From positions 1-64,000 of the forward strand of contig JBBADV010000012.1 in NCBI GenBank assembly GCA_041656295.1: a DNA stretch of 64,000 bases, written 5' to 3'. The position numbers and the translations under genes were made by a program. Below the pieces are notes generated by a model. That model searched no databases. It was not told the origin of the DNA and worked only from the letters and a program-made list of their open reading frames with translations. Source of the stretch: Kiritimatiellales bacterium (GTDB lineage Bacteria; Verrucomicrobiota; Kiritimatiellia; Kiritimatiellales; Tichowtungiaceae). Below, piece after piece: positions 44,107 to 52,652 of the stretch (its first letter is position 1; every line of letters starts with the position of its first letter).

Positions 44107-46380
44107 ATGAAATTTAATTTAAAGGTTTATCTACTCAGTGCGATTGTTTTAACAACAGGGTTTACGTTTGCTGAAAATATCAAATGGAAAAAAACCGGTA
44201 CGGCTGACTGGTCGAAAGAGTATAACTGGGATCCCGGCAGTGTTCCTTCTGCGAAAGATGCAGTGGATATCAGCAATAGCGGAATCGTGCAGCTGGGCGG
44301 TAACGGAACAGCATATAATATGTCTCTGGCGGCGGAGCCGGGAACCTCAGGCGCTTTACGGATTATAAAAGGAAGCCTGTTGGTCGAGGAGTCGATAACC
44401 GCCGGACGCAAAGGAACTGCTGAGATTTCCATTGAGCAGGGATCCGTTCTGGACGTTGGGAAAACCGCTACGGTAGGTTTTTATGACGGTGCGAAGGGAA
44501 TGGTTACGGTTAACGGGCGCGGCTCGTTATTAAAAACCGGACAAAGCATCGCCGTCGGACGCGAAGGTTCCGGCGCTCTTACGATTTCCGCCGGCGCCGC
44601 CGCGAACGCCGGCAACTGTGTGTATATCGGTTTCGACAAAGGTTCCGCCGGCGTCGTTACTGTGGAAGGCCGCGGCTCGAAGCTTTCCTGTGTCGACAAA
44701 TTTTATGTCGGTCGTTATGGCGCTGCCGCTCTGTATATTAAAGACGGGGCGCTCGTCTGTGCCGGTACGGCGCTTAAAATCAATATCGGCGAGAATAACG
44801 GTTTAACGATGGAAGAGTGTTTTGTCCGGATGGAGCCCGGCGGAATGCTGGCGCTGAATGATGCTGATTTGAAGGGCGATACGCTGGCCGATTTTCTCCG
44901 GCTGGTTGAAGGAACGGATAATATCCAATTCCTTTCCGGTTCCCGGTGGGCGAATATTACAAGCGGCGCAGAAGGCGTTCATTATATGTTGGATACATAT
45001 CGCGAAGACGGGATGAGTTACAGAAGACTAACCATTCTGAAGTCGCCGGAGTTACGATTGGCTTCGATATTTTCAGACAACATGGTGCTGCAGCAGCAAA
45101 GCGATGTCGAACTCCGGGGATGGGCGGCTGCGAACAGTGCGGTGACGGTTCAGCCGAGCTGGCTTTCCGTGCCGGTTGTTGCCACGGCAGATCAGGATGG
45201 TAGATGGCGTGTTGTTGTAGCCACTCCGGCGGCATCTAAAGAAAAACACAGCTTGTCTGTTACGGATAGCGCCGGCCATGCGATAACACTATCCAATGTG
45301 CTGATCGGCGAAGTGTGGGTCTGTTCAGGACAGTCTAATATGTGGTGGCCGATTGACCGCTCCGCCGGAGCCAGCGAGGCCAAGGCTTCAATCAACACGA
45401 ATATCCGGCTGTTTACTGTTGAAAACAATATTGCTGTAAATCCTGTTGATGACTGCATTGGCACATGGCAGACGGCCGGTCTTCACAATATCGGTTCGTT
45501 CAGTGCGGTCGCTTTCTTTTTCGGACGGGAGCTTGCGGATACGCTTGATATTCCGATCGGGCTTATACACAGCTCATGGCGTGGCACAACGGCCGAACCG
45601 TGGACGCCGCTGAGCACAATTGCGGCGGCCCCCCGGCTTTCTGAAATTTTAACCCGCGATCCGGAAGGGTGTAAGCACATTCCCGGAGCTTTGTATAACG
45701 GAATGATTCACCCGCTCAATTCGTTTAAAATCCGGGGCGCTATCTGGTATCAGGGCGAGTCCAACCGGGGGCGGGCAGAGGAGTATAAAATTCTTTTTCC
45801 TGCTTTGATTCAAAGCTGGCGGGATGCGTGGAACCAGGGCGATTTCCCATTTTATTTTGTACAGATTGCTCCGCTTACCATTAAAACGGAAGGCGGGAAA
45901 ACCCCGATTCCTGAGCTTCAGAACGCCCAGTTGTACGCCATGAAAACTGTGCCGAATACCGGTATGGCGGTCACGATGGATGTCGGAGATCTGAAAGACA
46001 TCCACCCGAAAAGTAAATTTGATGTCGGTATACGGCTGGCGCTCTGGGCGCTGGCAAAAACCTATGGACACGACGTTCTCTATTCCGGACCGGTTTATCG
46101 GGAGATGAACGTTGAAGGTTCCTCCGCCAGAATTTTATTCGACGAGGTCGATGGAGGATTAAAAACCAACGATGGACAGGCTCCGAAGGAATTTACAATT
46201 GCCGGCGCCGACATGGTGTTTTATCCGGCCGCGGCAATCATTGATGGCGGCAGTGTTCTTGTTTCCAGCGACCGTGTGGGCACGCCGGTTGCCGTGCGTT
46301 ATTGCTGGCGGAATGATGCGGAAGGAAATTTATTTAACGTGAATGCCAACCTGCCGGCATCACCTTTTACAACAAACTGA
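44107..46380 (+). CDS. Solenoid plus sialate O-acetylesterase
   Basis: This 757-residue exported protein (signal MKFNLKVYLLSAIVLTTGFTFA) has a solenoid module (KKTGTADWSKEYNWDPG, about 25-300) fused to a sialate O-acetylesterase domain (about 310-750): IFSDNMVLQQQSDVELRGWA, VWVCSGQSNMWWP with Ser near 408, GAIWYQGESNRGRAEEYK. The esterase resembles that of the trimodular protein and the C-terminal TNDGQAPKEFTIAGADMVFY stretches match closely. There is no sialidase part; the frame stops where that domain would begin. Two esterases may act on differently O-acetylated sialic acids. Confidence 0.85.
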   Translation: MKFNLKVYLLSAIVLTTGFTFAENIKWKKTGTADWSKEYNWDPGSVPSAKDAVDISNSGIVQLGGNGTAYNMSLAAEPGTSGALRIIKGSLLVEESITAGRKGTAEISIEQGSVLDVGKTATVGFYDGAKGMVTVNGRGSLLKTGQSIAVGREGSGALTISAGAAANAGNCVYIGFDKGSAGVVTVEGRGSKLSCVDKFYVGRYGAAALYIKDGALVCAGTALKINIGENNGLTMEECFVRMEPGGMLALNDADLKGDTLADFLRLVEGTDNIQFLSGSRWANITSGAEGVHYMLDTYREDGMSYRRLTILKSPELRLASIFSDNMVLQQQSDVELRGWAAANSAVTVQPSWLSVPVVATADQDGRWRVVVATPAASKEKHSLSVTDSAGHAITLSNVLIGEVWVCSGQSNMWWPIDRSAGASEAKASINTNIRLFTVENNIAVNPVDDCIGTWQTAGLHNIGSFSAVAFFFGRELADTLDIPIGLIHSSWRGTTAEPWTPLSTIAAAPRLSEILTRDPEGCKHIPGALYNGMIHPLNSFKIRGAIWYQGESNRGRAEEYKILFPALIQSWRDAWNQGDFPFYFVQIAPLTIKTEGGKTPIPELQNAQLYAMKTVPNTGMAVTMDVGDLKDIHPKSKFDVGIRLALWALAKTYGHDVLYSGPVYREMNVEGSSARILFDEVDGGLKTNDGQAPKEFTIAGADMVFYPAAAIIDGGSVLVSSDRVGTPVAVRYCWRNDAEGNLFNVNANLPASPFTTN

Positions 46381-46408
46381 TTATTAACCAGAAAGAAGGA
46401 GAGAGAAG

Positions 46409-47233
46409 ATGAGTTTTGGAGATTTCGGAAATTTTAAAAAAACACTTAAAGAAAAACCGCTGCTGGGTTTCGGTTCTATGTATTCGTCTCCCGGAATTAT
46501 TGAACGCATCGGACAGCACTGGGACTGGTGCTGGATCGATATGCAGCATGGCGAATGGGGAATGCATGATACGATTCAGGCGATACGCGCCTGTAATCTG
46601 ATCGGCATCTATGCGCTGGTACGGGTTCCGGGGCATAGCCGGGACGCAATCGGCAAAATTCTGGATGCCGGCTGCCATGCTATTATGATCCCGATGATTG
46701 AGAGCCGGGAAGAAGCGGAAGCGGTGGTTGCCGCCGCCCGCTTTGCGCCGATGGGTCAGCGCTCATATGGCGGCCGCCGTCCGATCGATCTCTACGGCAG
46801 GGCATACGCCTGTTCCGGCCGTACCCAGCCGATGGTTGTCTGCCAGATTGAAACTCCGGCAGGATTTGAGCAGGTCGATGCCATTGCATCGACAGACGGC
46901 GTTGATGCATTATTTTTCGGCCCAGATGATATGGCGCTTTCACGGAATATGCCGATGGATCAGCCCCGTTCGGAAAACCATTTCGATTGTGAAATCGCCG
47001 CCGTCGGTGCAGCGGCGCAAAAGTACGGCAAGATTGCCGGCGGAATTTTTGTAACTCCGGAGAGAATTAAAAAAGGAATTGAGCTGGGCTATCACATGCT
47101 CGTCAGTTCAGGCGACAGCGCTCTTCTGGCCGGAAATTCATTATCTGTCTCGCAAACCTGTCGTAAGGCGCTGACGGACGGCTCTTTTGCCGGTTCTGCA
47201 AAAGCAGAAACAAAAGTTTGCTCTGTATATTAA
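46409..47233 (+). CDS. HpcH/HpaI-type class II aldolase
   Basis: This 274-residue metal-dependent aldolase has all residues of the family site: His47 in IDMQHGEWG, Arg72 in YALVRVPG, Glu148 in CQIETPAG and Asp174 in FFGPDDMA. The family cleaves 2-keto-3-deoxy acids to pyruvate and an aldehyde. No NanA-type (DHDPS fold) lyase is visible in the window, and this gene stands between sialidase/transport/NagAB genes and an epimerase-like gene, so it may cleave sialic acid to ManNAc and pyruvate. That is a hypothesis; another keto acid is possible. GGAGAG precedes the ATG. Confidence 0.84.
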   Translation: MSFGDFGNFKKTLKEKPLLGFGSMYSSPGIIERIGQHWDWCWIDMQHGEWGMHDTIQAIRACNLIGIYALVRVPGHSRDAIGKILDAGCHAIMIPMIESREEAEAVVAAARFAPMGQRSYGGRRPIDLYGRAYACSGRTQPMVVCQIETPAGFEQVDAIASTDGVDALFFGPDDMALSRNMPMDQPRSENHFDCEIAAVGAAAQKYGKIAGGIFVTPERIKKGIELGYHMLVSSGDSALLAGNSLSVSQTCRKALTDGSFAGSAKAETKVCSVY

Positions 47234-47250
47234 GAGCCTTTCATCGCGTG

Positions 47251-47307
47251 CGTAAAGAACTTGCATTCATTCGCAGTGAATGAATGCCATGTTCTTTACG
47301 TTTATTT
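47251..47307 (+). terminator. Long hairpin after the aldolase gene
   Basis: CGTAAAGAAC...GCATTCATTC (47251-47272) pairs with GAATGAATGC...GTTCTTTACG (47279-47300) over two 10-bp blocks with a small internal loop, then TTTATTT. It may end the operon or act as an attenuator before the epimerase-like gene. Confidence 0.7.
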
Positions 47308-47355
47308 GCGGTTGTCCTGAAAATGTAAATTTGATGCAACGTTGAGATATAAAAA

Positions 47356-48750
47356 ATGAATACAGATAAATTTTTATTTTCTCTTGTCGGCCGTTCTTCA
47401 TACGATCGTGAAATGGCGTCCGTCAGGAGCGGGTACAGGGCGATGCTGGTTAACATTCTGGAAACGATTCTGGACCGGTATGATCGGAATCCGGAATATC
47501 ACTTTATCGATACAAAATTCAGCCTGATCACCGGACAGGATTTTGCTGACGACGATCCGGTCCGGGGTAAAAACACAATCTATTCCTGGATTCAGGGGCG
47601 GGGGCTGGAAGCATTGGCGGGACATATCCGCTGGCTCCAGCAGGATCCGGAATTTTGTCCGGAAGAGACCGGTCCGTTAATCCGCCGCAGCCGCCGTGTT
47701 CTTGCGGAAGTATTTTCCAGCATGGAATCTTTGAGAAGCCTCAACGGCGGGCGTCTCTATTTTTTTATGACGCCTGCCGGTCAGGCGCTCCGCATGGACA
47801 GCCATGGCCATGTTGTTCCTTATAATTTACAGCCGGACTCGCCGTCCAATTTCAGCGATCTATTTTATATAAAAGGAATGGCGGCGGCGGCATACACGCT
47901 TGGGCTGAAAGAAAAACTGATCGAAAGCATGCAGTGGTTTCAGAAGCTGCACAACGATATTAAAACCGGCAATTTTGTTACCGACCAGCAGCAGCTGGAT
48001 CCAAAAAATACCGCCGCCCGATTTGTCGAGGATCGCAACGCTCATGGCGTGTATATGATTTCCATTAGTGCAATTGCATTATTTTTAAAATGCGGCGGGA
48101 ATCCGGAATTTAAACAGGCTGGCTTCGAATTCCTTGACCATGTTCTCAGCAACTATGTCAACCTGGACGGGAAATCACCTCTGTCGGAAAAATATGATAT
48201 GTGGGAATTTGTGAATAAAAACGGTGATCCGTTTATTGATGAGAGAAATGTGCTGTTGAACGATCCGGGCCATGCCTGCGAATTTTCGGGCATTTCGATG
48301 GACATGATCGATGCCATGGAAAACCACACGGCGCTGAACGAAGCAGAACAAAACAAAATTAAGATGTATAAGCAGATTCTTCCTGAAATGATAAAGAAAA
48401 ATTTTTCAAACGGATTTTCTGCGGAAGGGCGGGGAATCTCTAAAGCCGTTGATTTAATTTCGCGGAAAACAATAAACTCCGATATGCCATGGTGGTCTCT
48501 TCCGGAAACAATGCGGGCCGCGGCATTTGCCCGTCATTATGTTCCGGCAGAAAAAAAAGCCTGTTTTGAGGAGATCATCGCCAAATGCTCGAATGCATTT
48601 ATTCAAAACTATGTTCAGCCGGAGCTGAATCAGATGGCGTTTCAGGTGATTGATAAAAACGGAATTCCGGTGAATACCATTCCGGCAACTCCGGATGCTG
48701 ATCCGGCATATCATACCGGATTAAGCCTCATTGATTTTTTAAGAAAATAA
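47356..48750 (+). CDS. AGE-superfamily (N-acylglucosamine 2-epimerase-like) protein
   Basis: This 464-residue protein reads as an (alpha/alpha)6-barrel of the AGE/cellobiose 2-epimerase superfamily. Landmarks are KNTIYSWIQGRGLEALAGHI (the usual KxxWLQGR region), LNDPGHACEFSGISMDM (PGHA-E) and PWWSLPETMRAAAFA (WWxxxEx), which carry the active-site His, Glu and Trp residues. N-acylglucosamine 2-epimerases convert ManNAc to GlcNAc, the step after a sialic acid lyase, and the gene follows the aldolase. It is longer than typical 390-residue members. The start has no clear ribosome site. Confidence 0.68.
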   Translation: MNTDKFLFSLVGRSSYDREMASVRSGYRAMLVNILETILDRYDRNPEYHFIDTKFSLITGQDFADDDPVRGKNTIYSWIQGRGLEALAGHIRWLQQDPEFCPEETGPLIRRSRRVLAEVFSSMESLRSLNGGRLYFFMTPAGQALRMDSHGHVVPYNLQPDSPSNFSDLFYIKGMAAAAYTLGLKEKLIESMQWFQKLHNDIKTGNFVTDQQQLDPKNTAARFVEDRNAHGVYMISISAIALFLKCGGNPEFKQAGFEFLDHVLSNYVNLDGKSPLSEKYDMWEFVNKNGDPFIDERNVLLNDPGHACEFSGISMDMIDAMENHTALNEAEQNKIKMYKQILPEMIKKNFSNGFSAEGRGISKAVDLISRKTINSDMPWWSLPETMRAAAFARHYVPAEKKACFEEIIAKCSNAFIQNYVQPELNQMAFQVIDKNGIPVNTIPATPDADPAYHTGLSLIDFLRK

Positions 48751-49371
48751 CCCGCGTTGCGGTATGCCGCCGCAGCGCCGGACTGTTTTTAAAGCATTTT
48801 AAATTAAAAAAAGCCGCAAAAATGCGCAAAAATCGCAAAATAATTATGAGCCGAATGATTGATAAACCACGCATGAACACGGATGCAGCGCTTCATTGCC
48901 TCTTTGTGAAAAATCCGTGTATTCGGTGTATTTGCCGTTTTCACTGTCCGCCTTTGGGAGCCTTTCTTCACTCCGTTTCGAATCGTGGTTTAAACATCTG
49001 CGTCATCTGCGGATTTCTCAAGGCAGGCAAGGATGCCTGCGGTACATTACACCTTTGTTTATTTTGCGACTATAATTTTTCTCAATACGCTCTAACGTAC
49101 ATTCATAGCACATCTTGCCCTAATGCGTTCGCCCGGTGTTATAGTTCATCCAGATCGGTCTGCAGTTCATCCAGCGTCCGGCAGATGTGCTTCCGGAATC
49201 CTATCGATCCAATTCCTTCTGATTCACCGGACGTCGTTTTAAACAGAACCCGATTGAGTAAAAATTGAAATGGGCTGAAGAACTTCTGCCGGCGCATTTT
49301 TACGTCTATTTCATAAATACGGAGGGATTCCATCTGCCGGATTTCGGGATCACAAGGCTGTCATCTTATAA
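48751..49371. other. 621-base spacer with repeats and an IS481 remnant
   Basis: The left half contains AAACCACGCATGAACACGGA (about 48866), AAATCCGTGTATTCGGTGTA (about 48911) and GGCAGGCAAGGATGCCTGC (about 49022), members of the dispersed families. The right half holds an IS481-type remnant (about 49070-49205). No other gene is visible. Confidence 0.5.
49070..49205 (-). pseudogene. IS481-like transposase C-terminal remnant
   Basis: The minus strand reads FRKHICRTLDELQTDLDEL, then in the next frame YNTGRTH, a stop, and GKMCYECTLERIEKN. This matches the C-terminal core of IS481-type transposases (TLDELQTDLDxxxxYYNxERTHQGK). One frameshift and one in-frame stop show decay; the catalytic part upstream is not recognisable. 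Confidence 0.72.
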
Positions 49372-50823
49372 TTAAGCTTCTTCGTGAAATGCCTTTTCGT
49401 CTGTATAGAAACAAACGTCATTGGCGTAAGCAGGGTTTCCGGCGGCCGAAATTCCTGCGAGGTTGAGCTGCCCTTTGCCGTAGACCGCTTCACGCGTGCC
49501 GTCGATGGCCGGATTTACATATTTGAAAAACCAGTCATCAAGTTTTGCCCGCAGCGTTTGAATTTCCAGTGTAAACTGCGGATTTGAAATCTGGTCATAC
49601 ATTTCATCGGGATCGTTTTTCAGATCATAGAATTCATGCGGGCCGTAAGGGTACCGGTGAACATATTTATATTCATCCGTGCGGATCATGCGGACGGGTC
49701 CGTATTCATCGTAGATAATTACATCCTGATCAGCGGGCGGCTCTCCGCCCCGCAGATAGCCGGCAAAGCTGCTGCCCGGAAGACTGTCTTCATCGTGCGG
49801 GATCCTGAGCAGATCCAGCAGGGTGGGAAAGACGTCGTAGTGGCTGAGCATGGAGCTGCAGATGGCATTCCCCGCAAAGGTACCAGGCAGTGAAAAAATA
49901 ACGGGAACTTTGACGGAGGTATCCCACATGTTCAGCGGAAAGGTTGCATTACCTTTGCCCCAAACGCCGTGATGTCCCATGTTCATGCCGTTGTCGCTCG
50001 AAAAAATGATGAGCGTATTTTCACGCAATCCGCTTTCCTCCAGCCAGTCGAGCAGCGTGCCGATGCCGTGATCCATAGCTGTGATCGCCGTGTAATAACC
50101 GCGCAGCAGTTCTTTCCGGCGTTCACCGGCTCCGGCAGGAGCGGAGTTGATCTGAAGCGGACTGAGCGGCAGATCCGGCGTGGCCGAAAAATCACAACAG
50201 TCATACAGGTCCCAGACTTCTTCCGGATGCTCTGCTTTATCCCATGGACTGTGCGGCGCGGTATAATGAACACTTAAGCAAAACCGGTTGGCCTGGTTCG
50301 CTTCGAGGAACTCAACGGCATTTTCTGTGATCACATCTGTAACGTAGCGCGTTTCAGTTTTCAGTTTTCCATCTTCAAACATCTGCCAGTCGTAATAATG
50401 CCCGCCGCCGAACGCGTGAGTTTTCCAAAATGTATGGCCTTTTTGCGGCGCGCCGTTATCGCCGAGGTGCCATTTGCCGGAAATTCCGCAAACATAACCG
50501 TCTTGCGCCAGATAATCGGTGAAGCCGCGGATGCCGTTTAAATATTCAACCGGCCGGTCAACACCGCGATACATTCCGTCCGGATCATCGATGTTACCTT
50601 TTTTCAACCAGTCATGAACGCCGTGCTGCGACGGAATCCGTCCGGTGAGAAACGACGCGCGCGCGGGTGAGGAGACCGGCGACACGCAGAAGAAATTTTC
50701 GAAGCGGATGCCGGATGCTGCCAGCCGGTCGAGATTCGGAGTCAGCACATCTTCATTTCCGGCGCACCGCATCGCCCAGTGCCCCATATCATCCGCCATT
50801 ATAATTAACACATTCGGTTTCAT
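49372..50823 (-). CDS. Sulfatase (S1), Ser-type
   Basis: This 483-residue type I sulfatase removes sulfate esters from a glycan. The active-site motif is SSPARASFLTG: the residue converted to formylglycine is Ser, so it needs an anaerobic SAM-dependent maturase. Other marks are the metal ligands in VLIIMADDMGHW and IIFSSDNGMNMGHHG. No signal peptide is visible, so it may be cytoplasmic. I chose the ATG at 50823 (GGAGA 7 bases upstream); it overlaps the stop of the upstream fragment in ATGA, so the two were once cotranslated. Confidence 0.88.
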   Translation of the reverse strand: MKPNVLIIMADDMGHWAMRCAGNEDVLTPNLDRLAASGIRFENFFCVSPVSSPARASFLTGRIPSQHGVHDWLKKGNIDDPDGMYRGVDRPVEYLNGIRGFTDYLAQDGYVCGISGKWHLGDNGAPQKGHTFWKTHAFGGGHYYDWQMFEDGKLKTETRYVTDVITENAVEFLEANQANRFCLSVHYTAPHSPWDKAEHPEEVWDLYDCCDFSATPDLPLSPLQINSAPAGAGERRKELLRGYYTAITAMDHGIGTLLDWLEESGLRENTLIIFSSDNGMNMGHHGVWGKGNATFPLNMWDTSVKVPVIFSLPGTFAGNAICSSMLSHYDVFPTLLDLLRIPHDEDSLPGSSFAGYLRGGEPPADQDVIIYDEYGPVRMIRTDEYKYVHRYPYGPHEFYDLKNDPDEMYDQISNPQFTLEIQTLRAKLDDWFFKYVNPAIDGTREAVYGKGQLNLAGISAAGNPAYANDVCFYTDEKAFHEEA

Positions 50824-51101
50824 TGCCATTCTCCGGTTTTTAAAACTGCTCCGGTGGATGTGTTATATTTCCCACCCATCAAAGCGCAGAAAAGGTATTC
50901 CGCCGGCCCGTCTTTCATTAGTATTTGCGGGCGTTCAAACCGTTCAGGCTTGCCGCCGAAATACAGATCCGATTTTCCATCCCCGGGTTGCGGCTCTGAC
51001 CAGTGTAACCCATCCGGCGGACTCAGATAAAATCCGACGTGCGGATCAATAACGCCCATGTCTCGCATCAGCTACAGAATATCCACTTTTTTCTTACTCA
51101 T
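50820..51101 (-). pseudogene. Truncated glycan-hydrolase-like propeller fragment
   Basis: The frame begins MSKKKVDIL, meets an in-frame TAG at about 51072-51074, and continues LMRDMGVIDPHVGFYLSPPD, GLHWSEPQ and ERPQILMKDGPAEYLFCAL to the stop at 50820. The ERPQxLxKDGxPxYLF pattern is typical of the last blades of five-bladed propeller hydrolases (GH43/GH32 type). The catalytic domain is missing and the stop is within the rest, so this is a remnant coupled to the sulfatase by ATGA. Confidence 0.65.
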
Positions 51102-51201
51102 AATGTTCCCGATCCGTTTTTATAAAAACCGTATAATATGCACCTAATTCAGATATTCAACGGATCAGAAACTTAACTGTTTCAATGGCTGTAAGACGGT
51201 G

Positions 51202-52599
51202 TCATGATTTTTTATCCGTGTCAACCGCACGCACCGGCATTAAAGCATCAACCTCTTTCAGCCAGCGGAACAGCTTTGTTTTCAACTGTTCCGCTTTTTC
51301 CGGGAACTGCGCAGCAAGGTTTCGCTGTTCGCGGAAATCGTCTTCCAGATCAAACAGAAACATCTCTTCAGTCACATAGGAATAAATCAACTTCCATTTA
51401 CCGTCACGAATGGCCGTCGACATTCCATCATTATGATAATGAGGAAAATGCCAGTAAAGCGGCTCAGAACGTTTGAAATCTGATCCGGTGAATAAGGGCA
51501 GCAGGCTGACCCCCTCTACATCATTCGGAACCGGCTGATCGGAGCCGGTGATTGCAAGCAGAGTCGGTAGAAAGTCATACGAAATGACCGGCTCATTGCA
51601 TACCGATCCGGGGCGGATCACCCCGGGCCAGCGCACGAGCGTCGGCACCCGGATTCCGCCCTCCCACAGGCTTCCTTTCACTCCGCGCAATGGAAGATTC
51701 CCTTCAAGGCCCCCGTTGTCGGAGGTGACGATGAGAAGCGTATTCTCTGTCAGCCCGGATTCATCCAGGAATTTCATTAAACGTCCGATGTTCTCGTCAA
51801 CAGCAGCAATCATGGCGGCATAATTCGCCAATGCCCCGTACGATGAATCCACAAGATCCGGTCTTGGATGGTGCGGACGGTGAACCGAGTAATAACACAG
51901 ATAGGCCAGAAAGGGATTTTCTCCGGATGTTTTGATGTAGTCCATCACCTCATTCGTCAGCCGGTCGGTCAGATATTCTCCTTCCGGACCGCTGCGGATC
52001 ATGCCAAGCCCGTAAGGAGAGATATAGGTAGGCGGCGCTCCCACGGAAGCCCCGCCGATATTAATATCAAATCCCTGTCGATCGGGATGGTAATCAGGGA
52101 GCATAACTCCTTGAGCCTCGGGGTATGCCAGCGCGTTCTGCCCCGCCAGATGCCATTTTCCGAAAAATCCGGTTCGATATCCATCTTTCTTCAAAAGCTC
52201 CGCGAATGTGATCTCTGGCAGAGGCAGCCTGTCTCTGAATTCCGCCGGCATCATGGTCGCATTGTCCGGAATTCTGGCCCAGTTGCCGTCCAGGGTTCTG
52301 GGGATGTGCGATGTCAATCGCAGCGCGGCCGGTGATTTTCCCGTCAGCAGACTGGCGCGTGTCGGCGAGCAGACCGGAGACGCCGCATATGCATCAGTAA
52401 ACACCATGCCCTGCCGAGCAAGTTGTCTGATATTCGGAGTTGAATACGGCGACGTTGAGTCCGGCAGAAACTGCACATCATTCCAGCCCAGATCATCCAC
52501 TAAGATAAAAAGAATATTCGGTTTCTCCTGCGCAGCCGGTATGCACCCCGCCGCAATCGACGTACAAACCGCCGCGCATTTCATCAGATTTTTTTGCAT
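51202..52599 (-). CDS. Secreted sulfatase (S1), Cys-type
   Basis: This 465-residue sulfatase is exported by a signal peptide (MQKNLMKCAAVCTSIAAGCIPA). The motif VCSPTRASLLTGK puts Cys at the formylglycine site. Metal and sulfate ligands lie in NILFILVDDLGWND and LLIVTSDNGGLEGNLP. The C-terminal region (LYWHFPHYHNDGM, LIYSYVTEEMFLFDLEDD) is normal. AGGAAACG precedes the ATG. It differs from the neighbour sulfatase in both the catalytic residue and export, so the two should act on different steps or compartments. Confidence 0.92.
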   Translation of the reverse strand: MQKNLMKCAAVCTSIAAGCIPAAQEKPNILFILVDDLGWNDVQFLPDSTSPYSTPNIRQLARQGMVFTDAYAASPVCSPTRASLLTGKSPAALRLTSHIPRTLDGNWARIPDNATMMPAEFRDRLPLPEITFAELLKKDGYRTGFFGKWHLAGQNALAYPEAQGVMLPDYHPDRQGFDINIGGASVGAPPTYISPYGLGMIRSGPEGEYLTDRLTNEVMDYIKTSGENPFLAYLCYYSVHRPHHPRPDLVDSSYGALANYAAMIAAVDENIGRLMKFLDESGLTENTLLIVTSDNGGLEGNLPLRGVKGSLWEGGIRVPTLVRWPGVIRPGSVCNEPVISYDFLPTLLAITGSDQPVPNDVEGVSLLPLFTGSDFKRSEPLYWHFPHYHNDGMSTAIRDGKWKLIYSYVTEEMFLFDLEDDFREQRNLAAQFPEKAEQLKTKLFRWLKEVDALMPVRAVDTDKKS

Positions 52600-52652
52600 C
52601 GTTTCCTCCGTTCCGTTTTCAGTTCTGTTTGTTCCCCGGTTAAAAGTTCCCG

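Noticed and set aside
46409..47233. 2-keto-3-deoxy-L-rhamnonate aldolase serving the rhamnose genes
   Set aside because: The rhamnose cluster is of the phosphorylated isomerase/kinase type and lies 36 kb away; context fits amino sugars better. Not excluded biochemically.
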